Under the pieces are notes generated by a model. The model was given only the letters and a program-made list of their open reading frames with translations, was not told where the DNA came from and did not search any database. From Pseudomonadota bacterium (GTDB lineage Bacteria; Pseudomonadota; Gammaproteobacteria; Steroidobacterales; Steroidobacteraceae), in NCBI GenBank assembly GCA_016720075.1, contig JADJXW010000021.1, forward strand, positions 186,001-250,000: a DNA stretch of 64,000 nt. Direction: 5' to 3'. Shown here piece after piece: positions 50,235 to 57,219 of this stretch. Positions within the stretch are counted from its first letter, which is position 1. Each line of letters starts with the position of its first letter. A program made the translations under genes and the position numbers.

Positions 50235-51720
50235 AGATCTGCTGACCTGCCTGCGCGTGCTGCGGGCCATCCAGGCGGATCGCGGCCTGCTGACGCGACT
50301 CACCGCTGACGAGCGGCGCGATCTGCTGATGATGGCGGGCCTGGTGGCAAAGCCCGAACGGGCGTCGCTGCGGCAGATGGCCAAGGCCTTTCGCCGGGCT
50401 GAACGCCAGACCGAACTCAGCCAGGACCGCGACGCCATCGAGAGCGCAGGGCTGCGCGTGCAGCGACGCAGCGAACGCTATGCGCCATTGTGGCTGCCGC
50501 CTCCCGAGCCCGGCAGCGAGGCTGCGGGCGATGGTGGAATGGCCGCCGAACGGCCTGCGCTCAACGCGGCGCGCGCCTGCTATGTGTGCAAGCAGCCCTT
50601 CACCGAAGTGCACCGCTACTACGATTCGATGTGCCGCGAATGCGGGGACTTCAACTACGCCCGGCGCGAACACACGGCGGACCTGACCGACCGCGTGGCG
50701 CTGGTCACCGGCGCGCGCGTGAAGATCGGCTTCCAGGCCGCGCTGAAACTGCTGCGCGCCGGTGCGCGCGTGGTGGCATTGACGCGCTTTCCCGTCGACG
50801 CCGCGGCGCGCTATGCGGCCGAGCCCGACTACGGGGATTGGCGCGAGCGGCTGCAGATCCACGGGCTCGACCTGCGCCACACGCCCAGCGTGGAGATCTT
50901 CTCGCGCTGGCTGGCTGCCGAACTGCCGCGCCTCGACTATGTGTTGAACAACGCCTGCCAGACGGTACGCCGGCCGGCGGGCTTCTTCCGGCATCTGCTG
51001 GAGCGCGAGGCGGCCGGCGCCGCGGCGCTGCCAGTATTGGAGCGCGCACCCCTCGCGCAGCATGAATCGCTGTGCCGCGCGCTGGTCGCACCGGACTCGC
51101 GTGCGCAACCCGAGGGACTGGTGCACAGCGCGGCGCTGTCGCAGCGGCGCTACCTCGACGAGGACTACCTGGAAGGCGAGGCGCTGTTTCCCACCGGCAG
51201 GTATGACGAGGATGGCCAGCAGGTGGACCAGCGCGACGTGAACAGCTGGCGGCTGCGGCTGCACGAGGTGCAGACCCCGGAGCTGCTCGAAGTGCAGCTG
51301 GTCAACGCCATCGCGCCCTACATCCTCAATGCGCGCCTGAAGCCGCTGATGATGAAATCAGGCGCCCGCGACCTGCACATCGTCAACGTGAGCGCGATGG
51401 AAGGGCAGTTCTACCGCACCACCAAGACCGACAAGCACCCGCACACCAACATGGCCAAGGCGGCGCTGAACATGATGACGCGCACCAGCGCGCCGGACTA
51501 TGTGCGCGACGGCATCCACATGAACGCGGTCGACACCGGCTGGGTCACCGACGAGGACCCGGCCGTGCATGCGGCGCGCAAGGCCGGGGAGGGGTTCGCC
51601 CCGCCGCTGGACATCATCGATGGCGCCGCGCGGATCGTCGATCCGATCTTCAGTGGCGTGAACACCGGCAACCATGTCTGGGGCCAGTTCCTGAAGGATT
51701 ACCGCCCCGCGCCCTGGTGA
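50212..51720 (+). CDS. SDR-family oxidoreductase with an N-terminal Cys4 zinc-ribbon-like segment
   Basis: 502 aa from ATG 50212, overlapping the cytochrome gene by 23 nt. Residues 1-115 are helical and unrecognised. Then comes CYVCK and MCREC (about residues 123-146), a four-Cys cluster like a zinc ribbon. An SDR-like domain follows: VALVTGARVKIGFQAALKLLRAGARVVALTRFP, LDYVLNNACQTV, IVNVSAMEGQF and a YRTTK-like catalytic region (FYRTTKTDKHPHTNMAKAALNMM). The nucleotide loop GARVKIG departs from TGxxxGIG. Being in the operon with the hydroxylase suggests oxidation of its alcohol or aldehyde product; this is inference. Confidence 0.85.
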   Translation: MPPEPSAEDLLTCLRVLRAIQADRGLLTRLTADERRDLLMMAGLVAKPERASLRQMAKAFRRAERQTELSQDRDAIESAGLRVQRRSERYAPLWLPPPEPGSEAAGDGGMAAERPALNAARACYVCKQPFTEVHRYYDSMCRECGDFNYARREHTADLTDRVALVTGARVKIGFQAALKLLRAGARVVALTRFPVDAAARYAAEPDYGDWRERLQIHGLDLRHTPSVEIFSRWLAAELPRLDYVLNNACQTVRRPAGFFRHLLEREAAGAAALPVLERAPLAQHESLCRALVAPDSRAQPEGLVHSAALSQRRYLDEDYLEGEALFPTGRYDEDGQQVDQRDVNSWRLRLHEVQTPELLEVQLVNAIAPYILNARLKPLMMKSGARDLHIVNVSAMEGQFYRTTKTDKHPHTNMAKAALNMMTRTSAPDYVRDGIHMNAVDTGWVTDEDPAVHAARKAGEGFAPPLDIIDGAARIVDPIFSGVNTGNHVWGQFLKDYRPAPW

Positions 51721-51745
51721 CGAGGGGCGAGTTTCCGCCCGCCTT

Positions 51746-51782
51746 CGGGTAAGATCCGCTCCTCACCGGCACCCGTTTTTTT
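51746..51782 (+). terminator. Weak intrinsic terminator after the SDR gene
   Basis: CGGGT (51746-51750) pairs with ACCCG (51771-51775) and is followed at once by seven T (51776-51782). The stem is short and the loop long (20 nt). A separate 5-bp hairpin GGGCG/CGCCC is at 51725-51740. The T run is the strongest in this stretch, so partial termination before the MscS-like gene is plausible. Confidence 0.4.
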
Positions 51783-51799
51783 GCCTAGCGAGAGTATCC

Positions 51800-52636
51800 G
51801 TGGACGCCGCCAACCTGCGCGAATCGCTGAACACCAGCCTCCAGACCCTGGGCAACGAGGCCGCCGCGCGGCTGCCCGGGCTCATCGTCGCCCTGCTGCT
51901 GCTGATCGCCGGCTGGATCATCGCCCGCATCGCCCGCTCGGCCGTGCAGCGGCTGCTCGACTCGGTGCAGAAATCCGTCGCGCGGCGCAGTGGCCGCCCC
52001 GACGTGGACAGCGGCGCCGAACGCGTTTCGGCACGCGTGCTGAGCGGCGTGGTGTTCTGGGCCGTCATCCTGCTGTTCGCCGCCACGGCCACGCAGATCA
52101 TCGGCCTCGACCTGTTCACCAAGTGGATGGCCAGCATCGTCAAGCACGTGCCGGGCGTTGCCGCGGGTCTCATCATCATCGCGGCCGGCTTCGTGGCCTC
52201 GGGCTTCGTCGGCGACCTGGTGCGCTCCAGCGCGCGTCGCCTGCAGGAAACACAGCAGGGCGCGCTGGCGCGCGTGGCGCAGACGGCCACGCTGCTGGTG
52301 GCCGTGCTGGTGGGCGCCGACCAGATCGGACTCGAGGTGCGCTGGCTCGCAATTCTCGTCGCGGTGGTGGTGGGCGTGTCGCTGGGCGGCGCGGCGCTGG
52401 CGGTCAGCCTGGGCTCGCGGCATTTCGTGGCCAACGCCATCGGCGCGCACTACATGCGCCAGTCGTTCCGCGTCGGCGAGCGCGTGAAGGCGATGGGCTA
52501 CGAGGGCCGCATCATCGACATCAACATCTCCTCCGTCGTGCTGCAGACCGAAACCGGGCGCGTGAACATTCCCGCCGGCGTGTACAGCAGCGCTGCCATT
52601 GAGCTTCTGAGCGATGAGCGAAGCGAAAGCACCTGA
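51800..52636 (+). CDS. MscS-like mechanosensitive channel domain protein
   Basis: 278 aa from GTG 51800. Five or so membrane helices (LIVALLLLIAGWIIARIA, VLSGVVFWAVILLFAATAT, HVPGVAAGLIIIAAGFVASG, TATLLVAVLVGADQIG, LAILVAVVVGVSLGGAALAV) end in GSRHFVANAIGAHYMRQSFRVGERVKAMGYEGRIIDINISSVVLQTETGRVNIPAG, the pore helix and beta-domain signature of MscS channels. The large cytoplasmic alpha/beta vestibule seen in E. coli MscS is missing, so the protein is a truncated-type member. It overlaps the next gene by 23 nt. Confidence 0.88.
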   Translation: MDAANLRESLNTSLQTLGNEAAARLPGLIVALLLLIAGWIIARIARSAVQRLLDSVQKSVARRSGRPDVDSGAERVSARVLSGVVFWAVILLFAATATQIIGLDLFTKWMASIVKHVPGVAAGLIIIAAGFVASGFVGDLVRSSARRLQETQQGALARVAQTATLLVAVLVGADQIGLEVRWLAILVAVVVGVSLGGAALAVSLGSRHFVANAIGAHYMRQSFRVGERVKAMGYEGRIIDINISSVVLQTETGRVNIPAGVYSSAAIELLSDERSEST

Positions 52637-53471
52637 GTCCCTCACCTGGGCATTCCTGCGCGCGCATCCCGAGGATGCCGCGCGCGTGCTCGAAAGCCTG
52701 CCGCCGGCCGATGTCATCGCGCTGATGCAGGCGCTGCCCGCGCGCATCACCGCGCGCGCCCTGTCGAACCTGCGGCCTTCGCTGGCCGCTGCGGTGCTGC
52801 ATGGCGTCGATCGCAACCGCGGTTCGGCGCTGCTGGCCATGCTCGACACCAGCATGGCCGCGCGCGTGCTGCGCCAGGTCACCGAAGAGCGGCGCATCGC
52901 GCTGCTGGCGCAGCTGCGCACGGCCAAGGGCATGGCGCTGCGCGTCATCCTCACCGTGCCCGACAATAGCGCCGGCGCCTGGGTCGACGCCGACTGCCTC
53001 ACGCTCACCGGCAAGGTCTCGGCCCACGCCGCGCGCGAGCGCATCGCGGCCGGCAGTGGTTCGGCCGAGCGCATCGTGGTGCTAGATGAGCAGATGCGGC
53101 CCGTGAGCTGGATCATCCCCCACGACCTGCTGCGGGCCGCTGCCGCCACGCCGGTGTCGCAGATCGCAGTGCCCATTCCCGCCGTGCTCACGGCGGCCAC
53201 GCCACTGTCGGCCGCGCTGATGAACCCGGCCTGGAGCCAGAGCCCGGTGCTGCCGGTCACCACGCGGCTGGGCAGTTTCATCGGCATGCTGCATCACGAG
53301 CGGCTGCGCCAGGTTTACGAACAAGATATCGCCAGCCGCGGACGCGACGTGGCCTCGGCCAGTGGCGCGCTGGCCAATGGCTACTGGCAGGGCGTTACCG
53401 GCGTGCTGCGTGGCGCGCTGGGGCTGCTGCCGCCAGTGCGTTCCGTGGCGGAGATTCCCGATGAGCGCTGA
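52614..53471 (+). CDS. MgtE N-domain/CBS-like soluble protein
   Basis: 285 aa, no membrane helices. Residues 1-120 repeat the MgtE intracellular superhelix (HPEDAARVLESLPPADVIALMQALP, LAMLDTSMAARVLRQVTEERRIALLAQL). The next 100 residues resemble a CBS pair (RIVVLDEQMRPVSWIIPHDLLRAAAATPVSQIAVPIPAVLTAATPLSAALMN). It thus looks like the cytosolic half of an MgtE transporter without its channel. The following gene encodes a full-length MgtE-like protein, which it overlaps by 11 nt. A regulatory subunit is a reasonable guess. Confidence 0.72.
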   Translation: MSEAKAPESLTWAFLRAHPEDAARVLESLPPADVIALMQALPARITARALSNLRPSLAAAVLHGVDRNRGSALLAMLDTSMAARVLRQVTEERRIALLAQLRTAKGMALRVILTVPDNSAGAWVDADCLTLTGKVSAHAARERIAAGSGSAERIVVLDEQMRPVSWIIPHDLLRAAAATPVSQIAVPIPAVLTAATPLSAALMNPAWSQSPVLPVTTRLGSFIGMLHHERLRQVYEQDIASRGRDVASASGALANGYWQGVTGVLRGALGLLPPVRSVAEIPDER

Positions 53472-54759
53472 CCTGCCGGCCATCGCGCAGCTCAACGAAC
53501 GCTTCCTGCTCGACTATCCGCAGGAGGCCGCGCGGTCGCTCGAGAAGATGCCGGTATCCGGCATGGTGGATGTGCTGCGGGGGCAGTCGCCCGCCGCGCA
53601 GCTGGCCAGCTGGCAGGCGCTGGCGACCGATCGCGCCGCCGAAGCGCTCACGGCGCTGCCCGTGGAGCACGCCGCTCATCTGCTGGGCGCCGCCGACGCG
53701 CAGGTCAGTCTCGCGGCGCTGGGACAGCTTGCCGCTGAACAGCGCGAAACCCTGATCGGCGCATTGCCCGAGGCCGCTGCCGCCGAGTTGCGCTCGCTGC
53801 TGCAGCATCGTCCCGGTTCCGCCGGCTACATGATGGATCCGCGCACCGGTGCGGTGAACGCCGGATTGTCGGTGGATGAGGCCATCGACCGGCTGCGCGC
53901 CAATCGCCACCGCGGCCTGCGCGAGCTGTTCGTGGTCGATGACCAGATGCGCCTCGTGGGGCTGGTGGAACTGGAAGACCTGCTGCTCACGGCGCGTGAT
54001 CGTCCGCTGCGCGAGATCACGCGTGCCGCGCCACTGGTGGTGCGCGAAGCCGATCGCGGCAGCCATATCGTCAAGCAGGTGCAGGCGCTGCCGGTCAACG
54101 CGGTGCCCGTCGTCGATGCCGACGAGCGCCTGGTGGGCGTGATCCGCCAGCGTGAACTCATGGCCGCCTCGCGGCTGCATGCCAGCATCGACCTGCAGAC
54201 GATGGTCGGAGCCGGCGCAGGTGAACGCGCGCTGTCCTCGCCCGGCACCGTCATCCGCCGCCGATTGCCATGGCTGCTTCTCAGCCTGCTCACGGTGTTC
54301 CTCGCCGCGGCGACCGTCGGGCTGTTCGAAGGCACGCTCGCCCGTTACAGCGCGCTGGCCGTGCTGCTGCCGCTGGTGCTCGGGCAATCCCGCATCACCG
54401 GCGCCCAGTCGCTGGCCGTGTCGCTGCGCGGCCTGTTCCTGGGTGAAGTGCAGCCGCGCCAGTGGTTGTCGATCGCCGGCAAGGAAATCGCCGCCGGCCT
54501 GGTCAATGGCCTGGTGGTGGCGGCGGTGGCCGCAGGCGGCGTTTACCTGTGGAGCCAGTCGACCGGGCTTGCGATGCTCGTTGCAGTCGGGGTGCTGGTT
54601 TCGACGCTGGCGGCAGCGGTGGTCGGTGGACTGGTGCCGGTGGTGCTGCGCGGCCTGGGCCGCAATCCCGCCCGCGCCTCGATGCTGCTGCTCACGACGT
54701 TCGCCGATGTGGCCGGCGTGCTGGCCTTCCTGGGCTTTGCGACATTGATGCTGCGATGA
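53461..54759 (+). CDS. Divergent MgtE-family magnesium transporter-like protein
   Basis: 432 aa. Domain order is MgtE: N-terminal helical superhelix (residues 1-120), CBS pair (GYMMDPRTGAVNAGLSVDEAIDRL, FVVDDQMRLVGLVELEDLL, VPVVDADERLVGVIRQREL), a plug-helix-like linker, and a C-terminal membrane domain of five helices starting RRRLPWLLLSLLTVFLAAATVGLFEGTL. The usual GGNAGTQ motif is LGQSRITGAQSLAV, keeping only the Gly and Gln. The last helix retains TTFADVAGV, matching the Mg2+-binding Asp of MgtE. Transport of another divalent ion is possible. The start overlaps the preceding gene by 11 nt. Confidence 0.85.
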   Translation: MSADLPAIAQLNERFLLDYPQEAARSLEKMPVSGMVDVLRGQSPAAQLASWQALATDRAAEALTALPVEHAAHLLGAADAQVSLAALGQLAAEQRETLIGALPEAAAAELRSLLQHRPGSAGYMMDPRTGAVNAGLSVDEAIDRLRANRHRGLRELFVVDDQMRLVGLVELEDLLLTARDRPLREITRAAPLVVREADRGSHIVKQVQALPVNAVPVVDADERLVGVIRQRELMAASRLHASIDLQTMVGAGAGERALSSPGTVIRRRLPWLLLSLLTVFLAAATVGLFEGTLARYSALAVLLPLVLGQSRITGAQSLAVSLRGLFLGEVQPRQWLSIAGKEIAAGLVNGLVVAAVAAGGVYLWSQSTGLAMLVAVGVLVSTLAAAVVGGLVPVVLRGLGRNPARASMLLLTTFADVAGVLAFLGFATLMLR

Positions 54760-55148
54760 AGAAGCTGCTGGTCATGCTGCTGGCGATTTCGCTCGTCGCG
54801 ACCGGCTGCACCACCACCCGCACGATGACACCGGGCGTTGCCCCGGCCAGTTCCCGCGCGCAGATGCACGCCGGCGATCGTGCGAAGATTCTGCTCAAGT
54901 CCGGTGAAGTGCGGAACCTCAAGGTGACGGCGCTGGATGACCAGACGATCACCGGCGAGGAAGGCAAGGGCAAAGAGGCCGTGACAGTACAGATCGCGCT
55001 GGCGGACGTGCAGTCGGTGGAATATCGCCGAGGCAGCGTGCTTCGCACTGGTGGACTCGTTCTGGGTGTGGCGGCGGCGGCCGTAGCCTCATTTCTGGGA
55101 TGGTATTTCATCCGCTGCGGGACTGACGGCGACAAGTGCAGCGACTAA
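54756..55148 (+). CDS. Small lipoprotein, related to the one at 59233
   Basis: 130 aa; ATGA overlap with the MgtE-like gene. Lipobox LVATGC puts the lipidated Cys near residue 18. The mature domain (GDRAKILLKSGEVRNLKVTALDDQTITGE, VTVQIALADVQSVEYRRGS) is a small beta fold followed by a hydrophobic helix (TGGLVLGVAAAAVASFLGWYF) and a Cys near the end. The order KxxxxTLTG, SLADVxSxE, G-rich helix and C-terminal Cys is the same as in the protein at 59233. The pattern resembles small LSM-like or SH3-like membrane-tethered domains. Function unknown. Confidence 0.8.
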   Translation: MKKLLVMLLAISLVATGCTTTRTMTPGVAPASSRAQMHAGDRAKILLKSGEVRNLKVTALDDQTITGEEGKGKEAVTVQIALADVQSVEYRRGSVLRTGGLVLGVAAAAVASFLGWYFIRCGTDGDKCSD

Positions 55149-55180
55149 CAAGCAGCGTCTTATAGTTTAGGAGTGCTCGC

Positions 55181-56052
55181 ATGACGGTTTTGCGCGGATC
55201 CTGCCTCTGCGGAGCAGTGAAGTTCGAGGTCACCGGCCCGCTGACGATGATGCTCCACTGTCATTGCTCGCGGTGCCGCAAGGAACATGGCGCGCCGTTC
55301 GCCACCTTCGCCACATCGGCAGACACCGACCTGCGCTTCACCAGCGGCGAGGACGCGATTGTCGTCGGCGCCGCGCCACCGGTGGGCCGCGGCATTTCTG
55401 CAAGCACTGCGGATCGCCGGCGCCGAGCTCGCAGCCATCAATGGGATTGGCGTTCATCCCTGTTGGATTGCTCGAAGGGGATCCCGGCATGCGTCCGCAG
55501 GGGCACCTGTTCGTGGAGTCCAAGGCGTCGTGGCACACGATCGCCGACAAGCTCCCGCAGCACGCCAAGTATCCGCCCGAGTTCGGCGACGCGCCCACGG
55601 TGCCCGATCGCGATCCGGTGCAGGTTGCGCCGGGTTATGCCGCGGGCAGCTGCCTGTGCGGCGCGGTGACATACGAATTCTCGCAGCCGATGGCCATGTT
55701 CCAGTGCCATTGCGGCCGTTGCCGACGCGCGCGCGGCGCGGCGCATGGCGCCAACATCTTCTGCAAGACGCAGGACTTCCGCTGGAACAGCGGTGAAGAG
55801 CTGGTGGTCGACTACAAGCTTCCCGAGGCGAAGTTCTATGGCGTGGCGTTCTGTCGGCAGTGCGGTGGCAAGGTGCCGCGCATTTCGGTGGAACGTGGAG
55901 TCGCCGTGATACCGGCCAGCGGGCTCGACACCGATCCGCTCATCGCGCCGCAGGCGCATATCTTCACGGCCTCGAAGGCGCCGTGGTACGAGATTGCCGA
56001 TTCGCTGCAGCAGTATCCGGAAGGGCCGCCATCGTTCGGGCCGCCGCGCTGA
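55181..56052 (+). pseudogene. Tandem GFA-domain (CENP-V/formaldehyde-activating-like) protein, frameshifted
   Basis: Two consecutive GFA domains. The first starts MTVLRGSCLCGAVKFEV with CHCSRCRKEHGAPFATF; the second starts GSCLCGAVTYEF with CHCGRCRRARGAAHGANIF. Each has the zinc-binding CxxC and CxCxxC set, and the first domain's second site RHFCKHCGSP is found only after a frame change. The frame is lost at about 55386-55393, where GGGCCGCGGCATTTCTGC lacks one base relative to the expected reading. The rest is intact to the stop at 56052 (about 290 aa). Either a real pseudogene or another sequence error. A good AGGAG ribosome-binding site precedes the ATG. Confidence 0.8.
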
Positions 56053-56058
56053 AGAGGA

Positions 56059-56379
56059 CTATTTCCAGGCGCGGCTGAAGAGTTCGTCCAGCGCATTGAC
56101 GATGGCCTGGCCGTGCTCGGCCAGGGATTCCACCGCGGGTCCCAGTTTTTCCAGCGGCACGGCCACCATATCCAGCGGATCGAGCGCAACCGCGATCCCG
56201 TTCACGCTGAAGGTGGGATTGAATGCCGGGTAGGTGAGCTTGCCCATCTCACTGGTACGAACCAGCGGGACGACCACGCGCCGCCGGAAGTTGTCGAACT
56301 GGGAAGACTGCACAACGACGACGAAGGGTGCGGACTCGGTGTACCGACCCGGATTGCGGTGGACGTCGAACTGCGCCAT
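56059..56379 (-). CDS. ccdB: CcdB-family toxin
   Basis: 106 aa. The family pattern is present: MAQFDVHRNPGRYTESAPFVVVVQSSQFDNFRRRVVVPLV, then VNGIAVALDPLDMVAVPLEKLGP and a C-terminal helix NALDELFSRAWK. Known CcdB poisons DNA gyrase by trapping the cleaved complex through its C-terminal Trp, which has an equivalent in SRAWK here. It begins directly after the ccdA stop (TGAATG). This is a chromosomal type II toxin-antitoxin pair. Its target subunit is GyrA in known cases. Confidence 0.9.
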   Translation of the reverse strand: MAQFDVHRNPGRYTESAPFVVVVQSSQFDNFRRRVVVPLVRTSEMGKLTYPAFNPTFSVNGIAVALDPLDMVAVPLEKLGPAVESLAEHGQAIVNALDELFSRAWK

Positions 56380-56631
56380 TCAGAGCGGGGAGAATTCGTC
56401 GGCGAGTGAACCGTGCTTGTCGTGAAACGCGTTCCACATCGCGCAGGTTTCATCGGCGATGCGCTGCTGGTTCAATCGCGCCAGGCGCTGCTGTTCAAGG
56501 TAATCGGCCAGCAGCTTTTCGACGACGCCGGAGAGGTTGTCGGTGGTGGCGCGCACGCGATCGACCAGATCGGCGTTGAGGGTGAGGTTCACCGGGCGCT
56601 TGCGGGCATCACTGTCATAGCTCGCCTCCAT
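56380..56631 (-). CDS. ccdA: CcdA-family antitoxin
   Basis: 83 aa from ATG 56631. The N-terminal ribbon-helix-helix (RKRPVNLTLNADLVDRVRATTDNLSGVVEKLLADYLEQQ) binds DNA and the flexible C-terminus (RIADETCAMWNAFHDKHGSLADEFSPL) wraps the toxin, as in CcdA. Two palindromic octamers lie directly upstream of the start codon and should be its autoregulatory operator. No ribosome-binding site is visible, so the message may be leaderless. Confidence 0.9.
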   Translation of the reverse strand: MEASYDSDARKRPVNLTLNADLVDRVRATTDNLSGVVEKLLADYLEQQRLARLNQQRIADETCAMWNAFHDKHGSLADEFSPL

Positions 56632-56650
56632 ATGCGCATGGTATGCGCAT
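56632..56650 (-). promoter_or_regulatory. Twin ATGCGCAT palindromes abutting the ccdA start codon
   Basis: ATGCGCAT occurs at 56632-56639 and again at 56643-56650, with a 3-bp spacer, so the centres are 11 bp apart, about one helical turn. The first ends directly at the ccdA start codon. Adjacent palindromes of this spacing are what a ribbon-helix-helix dimer pair would bind. The octamers also fill the whole gap between ccdA and the pseudouridine synthase stop (56651). Confidence 0.6.
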
Positions 56651-57208
56651 TCACCTCGGAAGGTCAAGCTGGGTCGTTGAAATCTCGCGCCACTGCCCTG
56701 GCGCAAGTCCGGCCAGCGTCACGCTGCCGATCGCAGCCCGAATCAGCCGCAGCGTCGGGAATCCCACCTTCGCCGTCATGCGCCGAACCTGGCGGTTCTT
56801 GCCTTCGCGCAGCGTGAGCTCCACCCACGAAGTGGGAATCCTGGCGCGATGGCGAATGGGTGGATCGCGGGGCCACAACCCCGCCGGCTCCTCGATGCGT
56901 CGCGCGCCGGCGGGCAGCGTGCGGAAATCCCCCAGGTCCACGCCGGCGCGAAGCGAGGCGAGGGCCTCGTCGGTGACGAGGTTCTCCACCTGCGCCCAGT
57001 ACACCTTGGGCAGCTTGTGACGCGGGCTTGCGATGCGCGCCTGCAGCGCGCCATCGTCGGTGAGCAGTAGCAAGCCTTCGCTGTCGGCATCGAGCCGACC
57101 CGCGGGGTACACATCGGGCACATCGATGTAGTCGGCCAGCGTGCGCTGGTTCTCGCCGCGCGTGAACTTGCAGTGCACGTTGAACGGCTTGTTGAAGGCA
57201 ATGAGCAT
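56651..57208 (-). CDS. Pseudouridine synthase of the RsuA family (RluE-like)
   Basis: 185 aa from ATG 57208. Compact single-domain enzyme without an S4 domain: MLIAFNKPFNVHCKFT, VYPAGRLDADSEGLLLLTDDG (catalytic Asp in GRLDxxSEG), HKLPKVYWAQVE, and a C-terminal REGKNRQVRRMTAKVGFPTLRLIRAAIGSVTLAGLAPGQWREI. Length and lack of S4 fit RluE/RsuA members that modify a single rRNA uridine (RluE makes psi2457 in 23S rRNA of E. coli). The exact target site is not certain. Confidence 0.9.
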   Translation of the reverse strand: MLIAFNKPFNVHCKFTRGENQRTLADYIDVPDVYPAGRLDADSEGLLLLTDDGALQARIASPRHKLPKVYWAQVENLVTDEALASLRAGVDLGDFRTLPAGARRIEEPAGLWPRDPPIRHRARIPTSWVELTLREGKNRQVRRMTAKVGFPTLRLIRAAIGSVTLAGLAPGQWREISTTQLDLPR

Positions 57209-57219
57209 CGCGACGCCCT

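Noticed and set aside
55264..55390. An independent start for the second half of the GFA gene
   Set aside because: The residues before RHFCKHCGSP in that frame are Arg-rich and not GFA-like, while the other frame has a full first GFA start; a frameshift explains both.
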